A stretch of 64,000 nt of DNA, taken from NCBI GenBank assembly GCA_024867545.1, contig JANFNE010000032.1, positions 310,001 to 374,000 on the forward strand. The letters run 5' to 3'. The position numbers and the translations under genes were made by a program. The notes below the pieces were generated by a model that did no database searches, was not told the origin of the DNA, and was given only the letters and a program-made list of their open reading frames with translations. Of the stretch, positions 35,226 through 46,637 are shown in pieces (positions within the stretch are counted from its first letter, which is position 1; each line of letters starts with the position of its first letter). Origin of the DNA: Phytopythium helicoides. Lineage: Eukaryota > Oomycota > Peronosporomycetes > Pythiales > Pythiaceae.

Positions 35226-37781
35226 TTACAGCGGCGCGCTGTGGCTGTTGTTGTTGCTTGCAACGGCTTGGTACGAAGAAAGCACCGAAAGAAAGTCGCT
35301 TGTGCGCTTGGATTTCTTGGCATCGCCGCCCTTGGTCGCGGCATCGCTTCCGCGCTTGTTTCCCTTTCGGCCTGACTGACTCCAGCTCTTGCTTTTACCA
35401 AACTCGGGCTTGGATGTAGTAGACGGAAAATCGCTCTCGTCGTTTACGGCAGCATCAGCCTGGTCTCCGCCGCCAAGCGCCGTGAAAACAAAACCCTTCG
35501 ACGACTGTCCAGTGTTCTGCTCCACATAAAAATCAATCATCAACTTCTGTCTGTCGAGCAACGACAGCAATGCAATCACAATACATACCGATCCTTGGTT
35601 GAAGAGCTTGTAATTGCCGGCGACACGGTTAAATGACGAATGCGAGTTGCCAGTCATGCCGAACGAGTTAAAGCGACCAAGCTTCGGCCGCACGCGAGGA
35701 GCGCCACCCGGTGTGCCACGCTTCGCATCTGGTTGTGATGCGCTACTTGTGCCAGGGGCAGCGCCACCTACATTGTTTTTGATATCTGTACGGTTCAGCA
35801 GCTTTAGAAGCTGTTCAATTCAGAGCAATTTGTGAGATTAGACGCCCCAACCACTCTTTGCATTCGTGACATGACGTACCTCTTGGGAGTCTTCATCTTC
35901 TTCAAGAAGGATGTTTGGTACGATTGCAGTACGCCGCTTCTGGTCTTCGTCGTCGCCGTTCTCAAGAGCAACTTGGCGCTGCAAGTCCTTCATGCGCTGC
36001 ATACGGCGATTAATTCGCGCCCGCTCAGAAAAGAGCTTCATCTGTTGCTTCTCGCGTTCCTCATCGGAGTTGACCTCATCTTCGTCAGCTCCGGCAGTAG
36101 CTTCTTTGGTAGTCTCATCTTCAGCTTCACTTTCGGATTCATCCGACGTCAAGTAGATCTTTGGCTGGTCCGCGACACGCTCTCGGAGTGCACGCTCCAT
36201 CGCCATCTCTTCGTCCTCTTCTTCTTCACCCTCTTCACCGTTCTGTTCGGACTTCTTTTTGTTCCCATTCTCATCTTCACTTAGCTCCTCATCGGACTCC
36301 AGCAGTCCAAGACGAGCTGCCTCTAATTTGTCGCCATCTGCAGCAACGAGGGCATCGAGGTTGAAGCGACCACGGGCCTCACCAGCATGTAGGCCTGAAG
36401 AAAATGCGCGGCGATTCCGCCCAAAACCTTCCTTCACGTTTCTCATGACTTCCTTCACCTGCTCACGATCTTTCTCTTCGGCTTCCATTCGGATGATTGC
36501 ATCGATATCCTCTTGCTGTGCCTGCTCATCGTCTGACAGGTCATCAACAATACCGTCGAGGTCGTCAGCGTGCAATTTGAGGGCATTCCGCTCCTCCTCA
36601 GCCTCCTTTGACTCCTGAGTCTTGGCCTGGGGAACACCGAAACCAAAGTCGCCAAGGCCGCCGATCTTGAGAGCATCCTCTTCTTCATCTTCTTCGGCCT
36701 CGGACTCAACAAAGTTATCGCCACCCTTGCGCTTGTTCAGACGCTTGCGGCGTCTATTTTCTCGCTCTTCAGCGAGAAGCATCGCTCGGTACGCCGCAGC
36801 ACGGTCCTTCTTGGGGGCAGGCGACCCGTTGGTGGCAGTAGCGGCTTCCTCCTCCTCGTCCTTGTCACCACCATCATGCTCGCTATCGGCCTCGTTCCCA
36901 TCGTCTTCGTCGACTTCGATGCGGTTGCGGCGCCTCACACTTGTCGAACGCGAAGGACTTGACTTTTCCTGAACAGTGACAATGGCAGCAGGTGCCATCG
37001 ACTCATCCTCGCCAGATACACCAACGTGTTCGGTTGAAGCACTCTCAGACTGCGAGCCAGGCACAATCACATCACTAGTGCCTTGCGTGCTCTCTGGTTC
37101 TTCCTGCTCGTCTTCACCGTCGTGCGCGGCATCGACTTCCATCGCTTCTTCTTCGTCTTCGAACTGCACTTCAACAACCTGTGGTTGTCCCTTTGCTTCA
37201 TCCCCACCGCGCTCCTTCCGCTCAAACTCGCGCAGCTTCTTTCTTTCCTTCTCGTTCAGTTTCTTGAGCTGCTCCTCGTACGAGTGGTACCCGAACACCT
37301 TGGCGACGTTCTCCGCCCCTGCAGCACACGGCTCATCAGTCCCACCATACTCTAGCACGCTGAGCTACCATCCTTCTCCCCCACCTTGACGGACAGCCTG
37401 CTGGCGCAGCCGCTGCAGCAGGTCCTTCTTCTTCTGCGACGCCGGCGCGGCGCACGCCGCCACCGGGGGCTTGAACGCCTTTCCCTTGACCGGCGTCAGC
37501 CGCGGCCCCGTCGCAGCCGCGGGCTTCGCGGCCTCTCCCTCTCCTTCTCCGTCCGCGGCGCTCTGGAAGCCGTAGCGCTGCCTGCCGAGCGCCAGCAGCT
37601 GCGCCGCGCGCTGCTCCTTCTTGCGCCGGAGCTTGTCCAGCAGCGACTGCTTGGCCGCCTCCAGCTCCGACGCCGCGGGCGCCTCGCCGTCCACCAGCGC
37701 CGCCGCCGCGTCCGCGTGCGCCACCTGCGACGCCTCCTGCAGCAGCAGCTGCGTCTGCAGCGCCAGCTCCTCGCGGCTCAT
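35226..37781 (-). CDS. Acidic nuclear protein, Claspin/Mrc1-like
   Basis: Exons inferred: 37781-37385, 37351-35880 and 35810-35226, with in-phase GT-AG borders. A further in-frame 75-78 bp intron starting GTATGT may lie near 35500-35590. The protein is dominated by long Glu/Asp tracts with basic patches and coiled-coil stretches. Features like Mrc1/Claspin are an EAEEDEEEDALKIGGLGDFG block, the DLDGIVDDLSDDEQ segment followed by a helical EDREQVKEVMRNVKEGFGR-like region, and a C-terminal KGFVFTALGG. Claspin is the replication checkpoint mediator travelling with the fork. The match is by general layout and short motifs, so another acidic chromatin or ribosome-biogenesis protein remains possible. 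It is divergent from the ANKRD13-like gene, 208 bp between ATGs. Confidence 0.6.
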
Positions 37782-37847
37782 GGCGCCTGTCGCCTCTGCA
37801 AAATGGCGGGAAATCGAAATCGCGCGGCAACATCAATCGCGCACTTG

Positions 37848-37915
37848 ATTGGGTGAAACCACGTCAAATAGACAGCGCTGATTGGCTATATATAGTTGGT
37901 TCTATTTACAATATA
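37848..37915. promoter_or_regulatory. Shared divergent promoter region with inverted CCAAT boxes
   Basis: Two GATTGG elements (about 37848 and 37879) and a GGCTATATATAG TATA-like tract lie in the 208-bp interval between the Claspin-like and ANKRD13-like start codons. Confidence 0.35.
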
Positions 37916-37989
37916 CGACAACATAAGCTCTATAATTTACAGTTTCTGGACTGGGTTGAGGTGGGTGTCTCATTTGGGCAGGGAAACAC

Positions 37990-40557
37990 ATGGAGATGGC
38001 GGTGCAGGCGTCGGCGCGGGCCGCTGGCGCGAGCCATGGGCCGCAGGCGCCCCCGCCGCTGCATGCGGCCGTTTGGGCGGGCGACGTGGAGGCTGTGCGC
38101 GCGATTCTGGCGTCCTGCGGGGCTTCCAGCGCCGAGAACGGCGCGAGGAAGCGCGGCGACAGCGGCGACGCAGGCGAGAGCGAAGAGGAAAGAGCGCTGC
38201 ACGAGCTGCTCGAGGCGCGAGACGTGCACGGGAACTCGGCGCTGCACCTGGCTGTTCGTGTGGTGCAGCCGGCGCAGCGAGCTATCGTCCATCTGCTGGT
38301 GGTGCGTGGCAATGGCTGCGGTGAACCTACGGTTGATGATTGACAGCAATGCCGTAACAGGAGCATGGCGCGCGCGTGGCGTCCAAGAACCATGATGGCT
38401 GGAGCTGCTTGCATGACGCAGCGTTGTGCGATGACGAGTGGCTGTTGGCCGTGCTGTTTCTGGCTAGCGAGAAGCAAGTGTGGCGCACGGTGCACCAGCA
38501 CGAGTCGAGGTTCGTGCAGGCGCTCGAGCAACTCCCCGACTTCTCAGCCGAGATCTTTGTCGAGGCGCGCTCCTGGGTACCGTTGGTCTCGCAGGTGCTC
38601 CCGTCCGACACGATTCGCATCTGGAAGCGAGGCGCGCAGCTGCGGTGCGATATGGCGCTCAAGGGTCTTGACGGCATCACGTGGAAGAAGGGATGGATCT
38701 CCCAGATGTTTCTTGGTCGTGGCAACAACTTGATCTCGGCCCAAGGACATGCTGTCATCTTGGACCGCGATGCCAAGACGTATTACGATGTGAATCAGGC
38801 TGCGAGCACGACAACCGTTGAAAACATCGACTTGGCGCTTCAAGTAATGCTTACCACTGCCATGTCCACGTCCACGATGCACACGACTGACCTCGAATTC
38901 GTTCCTCACGGACATGCCAAAGCTAGTACAAGCAGTTCAAGTGGACGACCTGAGAGCACTCCTGGCTCAACGGGGTCTACAAGTAGACGACGTGCTAGGC
39001 AATGTCCTTGGGGCGGCACCAAGTACAAGATTCGCAACTTTGGCGCGTCGGCACAATTTCGCCCTGTGGTGAATTCAAAACGCAAGATGCGGACAGCGAA
39101 GGATACCTCCTCTGACGGTGATCCACTTGATGAGCTGCAAGATTTCGTGAACCATCTCGCATCTGCGTCCAAGGGCAAGAAGAGTAAAGGAAACGCCAAA
39201 GAGAAAAGCTCTGGTATCGTCACAAATAAGTCGAGAGGTCCAAGAAGTGGGCACAATGAGAAGAAAAAACGGGGCCTCTTTGGTCGCTCTGGCAACGAAT
39301 CATCCGATCGAAATGGTGAAGAGAGCAACAGCGCACATAGTCCCAGCAGCAGTAGCTTGAGTCGCTCAGGTGACTCATTCGCTGACACGGAGAACCCTGT
39401 TCAAACACTACACCTCCCTCGAGGAAAGAAAGTTGAGATGCATTTAGATGTCTGTGCTGGCGACGTCATTGAGTGGAATTTCACGGCCTCCAGTCGAGAT
39501 TTCCGCTTCAGCGCGACTCATTTCTACGATGACCAGCAACTTCCCGTGTGCCAGACTACGCGGGGAGTGAAACATTCTGCCATTGCCGGACAATATCAAG
39601 TGGAACACCACGGGAGCTTTGTTCTGCTTTGGATGAACACACAATCCGCGCAGAAGATCTCGCTCGATCGACGCAATGTCACCATCAAGTACACAGTCCG
39701 ACACACGAGACCGGTTGTTATGAGTGATCCAAATGCGATGGCTGCAAACAGTGACTTGAGTGGAGGTGCTCGGATGTCAATCTTAGCGAAGGACGAGCAC
39801 GAGGTGACTGACGATGACACCACACCGGCTGCATCAGAGGGAAGGTCTCGAACAACATCGTCATTGACGGATGCAGAGAAACTGGCATTCTTTCAGCAAC
39901 GAGATCTCCGTGTACTGCCGAATCCATTGACATCTACTGTCTCATTCAATGAGTACTTTTACCCTGGCGCGGGGCGTGATGAGCACTTGGACCGCTCCGA
40001 CTCGAACAACAGCAAAACAACAGGGAGCAAGGTGTCTACCTTCTTCAAGCGCAACACAAAGCCGAATTCGACAACCAGCTCCTCTTCCATCGAAACGGAG
40101 ACTCCAGTGAGCATTGATAGACATGCGCACAAGAACACCTTTCGTAGCCTCACAGTGCTGCCGACTGAGCGTCGGGTGTCCAAAGAGTTTGAGCCCAAGG
40201 TTGTGATGGCAGAAGAGTTCCCGTTCCATTTGCGGGACTTTATTCCTGTCATGGACTTCATCGCGACAACCGGTGATCACGTCCAAAACCTAAAGGAATT
40301 CTTTCACATGGTAAGTGAACAAGTAGATATTTCATCTCATCACGAAATGGCTTGCAGGTGGCTGACAACGAACTTGTTGCTCTCAGAAACTACCGCCCGG
40401 CTTCCCTGTTCAGTTTGAGTTGCCCATGGCATTCACTGTGCGCGGTGCATTCACCTTTCAGCGGCTCGAGCTCAATCCAAACCTGGATGCAGATTTGTTC
40501 GACATCCCCACAGATTTCCGTCAAGTGTTTACGATCAAGGATGTGCGCGGGGGATAG
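37990..40557 (+). CDS. ANKRD13-like ankyrin repeat/GPCR-chaperone domain protein
   Basis: Exons: 37990-38301, 38361-40310 and 40387-40557, all phase 0, about 810 residues. N-terminal ankyrin repeats (PPLHAAVWAGDVEAVRAIL, GNSALHLAV, then EHGARVASKNHDGWSCLHDAA across the first splice) are followed by the ANKRD13 domain (LPDFSAEIF...SWVPLVSQVLPSDTIRIWKRG). A low-complexity linker leads to a beta-rich GOLD-like segment (KVEMHLDVCAGDVIEWNF), then the C-terminal half of the family domain (EFPFHLRDFIPVMDFIA, KLPPGFPVQFELPMAFTVRG). Animal ANKRD13 proteins bind ubiquitinated receptors during endocytosis. The inserted GOLD-like segment is not part of the standard animal architecture. Confidence 0.85.
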
Positions 40558-40710
40558 TAAGTCAGCGGTGGAAACTGTGCCAGACGATAGATTATTATGG
40601 CTGCCTCCTCCATATGAGCAAAGCTACTGTAGTGCAGCTACGAAGGTGCTAGGACTCACCAGCACTGGTGGAGGCTATCATTCGACGAAATGTATGCCTG
40701 ACCAGCCCAG

Positions 40711-41262
40711 TTAGGGGACACTTTCAGTCTTGCCACCTTGCGGTGCCTTGTTTTTCTCGTTTGCGATTGTGTCCAGCGGTTGAACCTGGGGGTCGTACGG
40801 GTCTTCGTCGCCAACTCCTGGTCCTGCGCCATTGTGACGTCGATGATGCCGTTCTCCAGCTGTGAGCTTGGCTGCCGCTGCTGCCTCGATTTGGTCAACT
40901 GGTGCGCTTGCCGAATGTTTCAACTCCTGACCTCGCACACCATCTCCTCGTCGGAGAGCGCCGTATGGAGCGCCAGCAATGAGCTCCAAAGAAGACTTGT
41001 CGGGAGGTGGGAGGTTGGTCAGCACAAAAAGCAGCACTGTCGAAAGCAGCATGATAGTGATACCACCCAAGAGCACCAGTTTGCTTCGCCGTTCACGACG
41101 AGCGGTCAGATGTCGTCGCAAGATGACGGACTCGCTAATCCCACAGCTCTTGCTGCCCGACGATTGCTGCACTGGTGACGAGTGGCTTTGGTAGGGCGTG
41201 CACTCTGGCGGTGCAAATATCTCCTCATCTAGATCTCTGTACGCGTACGCTCCGCGGCTCAT
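40711..41262 (-). CDS. Single-pass membrane protein of unknown function
   Basis: 183 residues from an ATG at 41262. The N-terminal part is polar and ends in a basic patch (RRHLTARRERRSK); one strong membrane segment follows (LVLLGGITIMLLSTVLLFVL, about residues 62-82), then a Pro/Glu/His-rich C-terminal part of about 100 residues. The basic side faces the cytoplasm by the positive-inside rule, making it type II. No family recognised. It is convergent with the ANKRD13-like gene (153 bp apart) and divergent from the PPR-nuclease gene (293 bp). Coding is supported by the membrane segment with clear charge asymmetry; an undetected intron is possible. Confidence 0.55.
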   Translation of the reverse strand: MSRGAYAYRDLDEEIFAPPECTPYQSHSSPVQQSSGSKSCGISESVILRRHLTARRERRSKLVLLGGITIMLLSTVLLFVLTNLPPPDKSSLELIAGAPYGALRRGDGVRGQELKHSASAPVDQIEAAAAAKLTAGERHHRRHNGAGPGVGDEDPYDPQVQPLDTIANEKNKAPQGGKTESVP

Positions 41263-41555
41263 GGCTGGCGAATTGGTTGAGCTCTCCCTCGGATCTTCAA
41301 GTCTCTCTTGCTGGAAGCACCGCTCAAAGCAAAGTTAGCGCCTTACCCAAACGCAGCCTCACGCTCTAAACTTGCACTCGTCCCTAATAATACGAACACA
41401 TCACACAGCAGAAACGATCATTCCCATTCAAGACGACGAGCTTCCCACGTTGAAGTGGCCTTCAACCACACCGACTACCATAGAGTGGGCCACACTAGTT
41501 ACAACCACAAACCGGTTTCCTCGCTGCACACCCACAAGCTGCTGGTCGAGAGCTC

Positions 41556-44259
41556 ATGCTGCTCGCGCCGGCCGCCCGCGCGGCGTCACGCGCGCTGTCG
41601 ACGCCCTCGCGGGGCGCGCAGTTGGTATCAGTAGCGCGGCTGTCTGCGGCCGCCAAGCCCGCGGTGCACAAGCCCGTGCCGGCCAAGATCAAGCGCAAGG
41701 CGACCGCGAGGCACAAGAACAAGGCGGCGGCGTCGGCGGCGGTCAATGGCGCGGCCAAGGCGCTGGCAGCGGCGGCCGTGGACGACCACGGGGTCGCGGT
41801 CAAGCGCACGATTTTGCCAGTGACGCGGCCCAAGCCCGCGCTCTCGGCGACCGAGCAGAGGCTGTCGGAGGAGGAGATGCTGGCCAACTTGGCGGCTCCC
41901 AAGCGGGTGAATGGGGCAACTGCAGCTGCTGCTGCCTCGGTGGACAAGCCCAGTCGGAATGCGGCCAGGACGAAGAAGGCGGTGAGCGCTGCGCCGGTTG
42001 CAACGCCCAGAGAGGCTGTGGAGGCTGCGGTTGAGGAGCCCAAGGAGAGCGCTGTGGTCGTTTCGAAGCCGGAAGTAGGGAAGGTCAAGACTGAGGTGGA
42101 GAAGATCAAGACTGAGGTGGAGAAGGTCAAGGCGGAGGTGGCGGAGGTCGTGGCGCCTGCCCAGCAGGTAGAGGTTGCTGCGCCCGTGACCCCTATTCAA
42201 CCTACGCGCAAGGGCGTGAACGGAACGTCCACGAACAAGCTTGACGCGCGAACGGACAAGATCACGCTCACGCTGCAGGAGATTGCGTCGCTGCAAAAGA
42301 CGCTCCCGAGCGTTGATGAAATTGCACAGCTGGTTGCTCGCCTACGCCGAGAATCCTTCGAGCGCGGCCACACTCTGTTCGATCTTTACCGCAACTACGG
42401 CAACCCGTTCCTGGACGAGAACTTCCTCACCCCCGGCGTCATTGCGTGCTGCGAAGCCAAGAAACCATCGCAAGGCATTCGAATCGTTCGTGATATGCTG
42501 AATCAGGGCCGAAAAGTCGATGAGCAGACATTACGGGCGTTGCTCGAGGTGTGTGACGAGACTTCGGCGGCCAAGGATGTCGTCGAGCTGTGGGAGCTCA
42601 TGGAGCGCGCTGGCGTGGCAGTCACGCTAAAGGACTTGAACCTGTTCCTGGACATTTGCTACCGCAAGGAGTACCTCGATGGAGCTATCAAGGTTCTAAA
42701 GCAGCTGCGGCTGCATCGCCCAATCTCGGTGCACACTTACATGCACTGGCTGCTGCGATCGTCGATGGTTTGGCGCTCCGACGCGTTCTTTGATATCCTG
42801 ATGGAGATGCGTCTCTCTGGTGTTGAGCCCGAGATCTCGTCATTGACTTCGCTCGAGTCGGGCCGGAAGGACCGCGCTCTGACAGTGATGGAGGGTGTCC
42901 GAGCAGTCGGACTGGACCCGTGCTTTGCCATGTCGTCGGTGTACTCGTCGATGCAGCTGGCTCTCTACAACAACGGACCGAGCGCAGAGGCGTTGCCCGC
43001 AAGCGAGATCAAGGCTGCTCGGCGCAAGTTTGGTGATCTCAAGCCGTACTTGCTCGACTGGCCAGTGAAGCCGATTCCACAGGTGCTGGAGACTCAAGCT
43101 GCGGGCCTCATTCTGCAGCAGGAAACATTCCGCCGACTGAACCGGAAGCAGGTGAACCACATTGACGAGCTGTTGCAGATGCTGCCGATCACGGCCAACA
43201 TGACGCTGAATCTGCGCAAGCAGCTGCAGCGAATGTCGCTGCTTGTGAACACCCACCGTGTCCGACGCGACACTGCGACCATCAACGCCGAATACGAGAG
43301 TGGGAAGTCGCTGATCGAGCTTTCAAATGTCCACAACTACCCGCCAGTGTCGCTCATGCGCGTCATTCTTCGCCACCGCGGTATGAGCACAATCTCAGTC
43401 AAGGTTCGTAGCCTTACTGTGTTGCTTTATTCTTGAGGTTCACTTTCAACTAACCTGCTGATGGTCTTGTGCGTTGGGGTCAATTAGCGTGCCTTGTCCA
43501 ATCCGGCCGAGTACTTGTCGAAGCGGGACACTTACGAACTGCGGAAGGCAGTCGAGTATGACAGTATCCACAAGAGCGACCCGTTTATTGGTGCGCCGTC
43601 GTATAACGCCGACTCGTTAGAGACTGCTATTCAGCATTTCCTCCGGGCAAAGGGCATCCGGATCAAGTACGTTGTTTCGGAGATGAGGACTTGCTTACAG
43701 CAAGCTGACTTTTGGTGGTTTTCCCTAAACAATCAGGACACAAGAGGACCTGTGCGCTGAGCAGGAGCGCCTGTACGGCCGCCGTGTCATTTCGCCGGAC
43801 ATCTTGCTGCTGGACCCCGTGGTCATCAACGGCACGCCGATCCGGTGGATTGACGCCAAGAACTATTACGGCGCGCACATTGTGAGCAAGCGGCTGATCG
43901 CCAAGCAGCTCGAGTCGTACGTGAAAGAGTGGGGCCCGGGAGCGATCGTGTTTGGCATGGGGTACAGCGACATGTTCTCGGTCCCAGGCGTGCTGTGCCT
44001 CGACACGACACCGTTCCCGACAACGCGCAAGGAAGTTGCCAAGATGCGCGTCAAGTCGCTGTTCTACTCGTTCGCCAACCTTCTCAACTGGAAAAAGCAC
44101 CTCGGCAGCGAGCTGACGCAGGAGTACCCTTCCATCCAGCTGCCTTCTTCCAGCTCGACCACCACCATCGTCGAGATCTCGGACGATCAGGATGCCACCG
44201 CCGTCACGGACTCGCCTGCATCTCCAAGCAGCAAGTCCACTTCAACCTCCAGTTCGTAA
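41556..44259 (+). CDS. Predicted mitochondrial PPR-like protein fused to a CDIN1-type PD-(D/E)XK nuclease domain
   Basis: Exons: 41556-43403, 43488-43666 and 43737-44259, about 849 residues. The N-terminus is Arg/Ala/Ser-rich without acids (LLAPAARAASRALSTPSR), a mitochondrial targeting pattern. Ala/Lys-rich sequence follows, then helical PPR-like repeats (about 250-430: LRALLEVCDETSAAKDVVEL, LNLFLDICYRKEYLDGAIKV). From about residue 590 the C-terminal part resembles CDIN1 (C15orf41): NYPPVSLMRVILRHRG, RALSNPAEYL, DPFIGAPSYNADSLE, SPDILLLDPVVING, IRWIDAKNYYG and SYVKEWGPGAIVFGMGY. The PD...DAK pattern supplies the metal-binding nuclease core. Human CDIN1 has no PPR part; it binds codanin-1 and is mutated in congenital dyserythropoietic anaemia type I. 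RNA-guided placement of the nuclease by the PPR helices is inferred, not known. Confidence 0.8.
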
Positions 44260-44471
44260 CCGCAATCACAACGCGTTAGGTTGGCATTTGTCGGATGGTC
44301 TCCACGTCTTTGCGACCATTTCGTCGGTCCCGTGCGTGTCTTTTTGACCTTTAGACTCCAACAAAGTATGCCATACTGAGCGCAAGTGAAAAACCCCGCC
44401 ATTCCAGACCGCTGAAAAGGGGGGTTAGCCCAGGTGCTCACTGAAGAACCAGCCGCCTGCCAGCCGCCGCC

Positions 44472-44714
44472 ATGCTCGCCCGCCAGACCGCCCGCCTCGC
44501 CCGCTCGGCCACCCAGCGCCGCACGTTCTCGCTGCTTGGCTCCTCGGAGAAGCAGGTGGCCGCCGACCAGAAGCTGTTCGCGGACAAGTCGGTGCCGACG
44601 CACGAGCGCCGCTCGTCGGACAAGGCGCTCACCACCGCGCTCTTCGTGGGCCTCGGCATTGGCTTCGTGCAGTTTGCCTTCGGCGAGGTCTCCATGACGC
44701 TCGGCAAGAAGTAG
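44472..44714 (+). CDS. Small mitochondrial inner-membrane protein, COX7a-like
   Basis: 80 residues. The Arg/Ala/Thr-rich start (LARQTARLARSATQRRTFS) is a likely mitochondrial presequence. The mature part has EKQVAADQKLFADKSVPTHE, a Asp-Lys pair before the membrane segment, one transmembrane helix (ALFVGLGIGFVQFAFGEV) and a short Gly-Lys-Lys tail. This order, with a KQKLF-like block then a P, SDK and membrane helix, is that of cytochrome c oxidase subunit 7a. Identity is low in so short a protein, so another small respiratory-complex subunit is possible. Confidence 0.55.
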   Translation: MLARQTARLARSATQRRTFSLLGSSEKQVAADQKLFADKSVPTHERRSSDKALTTALFVGLGIGFVQFAFGEVSMTLGKK

Positions 44715-45142
44715 GCGCCGTCGAAAACAACCCCGCAGAGAACGAAAGAGAGAAGGAGAAAGAGAAGGAGAACGCGAAATACACAGCCGTTCGACCTTTG
44801 TCTAGTGCTGCCCTCCATCGCGCTGGTGTATACCGTAGCAGTCCTCGACTCGAGCGCGCTTTCGCCTGCGAGAGCACCAACTTTGGTCTCATGATGCCGT
44901 CCTGGTTGATCCTAAAAGCGCTCCGTCCTGCTCCCATGCAGCCAACTGACCGCAACCTCAACAGCTCCATCGTGGGGTCCGCAGTGACCGACCGCCACTA
45001 CAGGAATCTCCCTCTACAAGATCAGCATCCCTTTACAAAAGCGCTACATCCCTCTATAGCGTGCGCATCTCCCTCTACAAGAGCCGTCGACGTGGTGCCA
45101 AGCAACCTTCGAAAAGGGAAACCCAGGAGGAGAAAGGGCGGC

Positions 45143-46487
45143 ATGGCGGACGACGTCGTGAGCTACGCGGAGGCCCAGCGGCGCTTCCTGGCGCTCGAGA
45201 ACCCGAGCGACGCGAACGGCCAGGCGTTCCAGGACGAGCTGCTGGCCACGATCGCGTACGTGAAGCGCGCGCTGGCGCAGCGGCAGCTGGACGGCGTGCT
45301 CTCGGACAACGAGCAGTTCTTCGAGCTCAGCAACACGCAGCTCTACGCCTTCTGCCTCGAGTACTACGTGGGCGTGCTCATCCCCAAGCGCAGCTTCTTC
45401 CAGGCCACGGGCAACGGCTCCAGCGACGGCCGCGAGGGGTCATCGTCCGCCAAGGAGAGAGGACCCACGGACCACACGCGCAACGTTGTCTACCGCATCA
45501 AGTTCCTGCGCGAGGCCGACGTCTTCTTCTCGCAGTTCCTCGACCGCGCCGAGGCCATGGGCGGCCTGACGGAGAAGAAGCGCCGCGAGCAGTACGAGCG
45601 ACTCGAGGCCAAGAAGTTCCAGCTCTCGCGCGAGGAGAAGATCCAGCGCTTCCAGCTCCAGCGCGACATGGAGAAGAAGCTCGCAGAGGTGCAGAAGCGG
45701 CGGCGCGAGCAGGCAGACACCAAGCCTGGCGCCACCAACGAGGAGCACGACGAGTTCGAGGACGACGACGTGGACGAGCTCGAGCGCGAACAGCTCATGA
45801 CGTTCATCCAGCTCTCGGTCATCAAAGCGATGGACGAGCAGACCGCGATCAACCAGGTTTGTAGACTGCTTTTGAGGTATGACGGTGACTATAGATACCT
45901 AACGGATGCCATTGCATGGTATCAAAAGGAAAAGGACATGCTCGAGACGATGCTCAAGATGAACGCAGCAGCGCCGAAGCAGGATCTGTTCTCGGAGGCT
46001 CATCGTCCGCCTCCGCCACCCCAGGGCCAGGGCATCGTACGTTTAGCGGTAGTGCGCGTTGTGGGTTTCCGACCAAGTTTCTGACTGCTTCGGTTTTTGT
46101 CCAGACTGTCACTCGAATCAACCCGCAGCTAGAGATGCGTCGCGAGACTGTTCGGTCTCGTGTCTTCCAGCCTGGCCATCGCCTTCCGACGATGTCCCTG
46201 AAGGAATATGCGGACCAGGAAGTAGCGGATGCTATGGAGCGTCAAGAGCGCGAAAAGTACGTTGGCTGATGCATAATATGTAGCAATCGCAACCGTACTA
46301 ATTCACGCTGTATTATCTGAGTAGGAACGCGCCTCAGGCTCCACGCCGCTACGACCAGCTCGTGGAAGATGGCGACGAGGACGATGAGAAGCTTGTAGAT
46401 GAGGCCACATACAAGGACCGTTCATGGGACGACTGGAAGGACGCCAACCCGCGGGGTATCGGCAACAAGAAGGGCTCGCAGTTCTAA
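45143..46487 (+). CDS. TAP42/IGBP1 (alpha4) family PP2A-associated protein
   Basis: Exons: 45143-45856, 45929-46036, 46105-46256 and 46325-46487. The first intron (45857-45928, GT-AG, 72 bp) is a multiple of three without a stop codon, so retention would give a longer protein. N-terminal helical repeats (SNTQLYAFCLEYYVGVLIPKR), a basic/acidic helix (REEKIQRFQLQRDMEKKL) and the highly conserved C-terminal WDDWKDANPRGIGN motif identify the family. TAP42/alpha4 binds PP2A-type catalytic subunits and, in yeast, couples them to TOR signalling. The family's MSLKEYADQEVADAMERQ segment lies just before the last intron. Total about 378 residues. Confidence 0.92.
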
Positions 46488-46637
46488 GTGGAATCAAGGG
46501 TGCGTTGCCACATCCAGTGGTAGATTTGTACATGAGCTGTGTTTTCTGTGGATTCGCGTACTTGCTTGAAAATGCAGCAAAGGATATCTTGGTATTGAAT
46601 CGGCGTGAATTGCGGCTCTTCAATCGAGTCCTTTACC

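Noticed and set aside
38376..38390. Independent start of a 680-codon gene here
   Set aside because: The frame begins with GTG within an ankyrin repeat. An upstream exon (37990-38301) completes the repeat.
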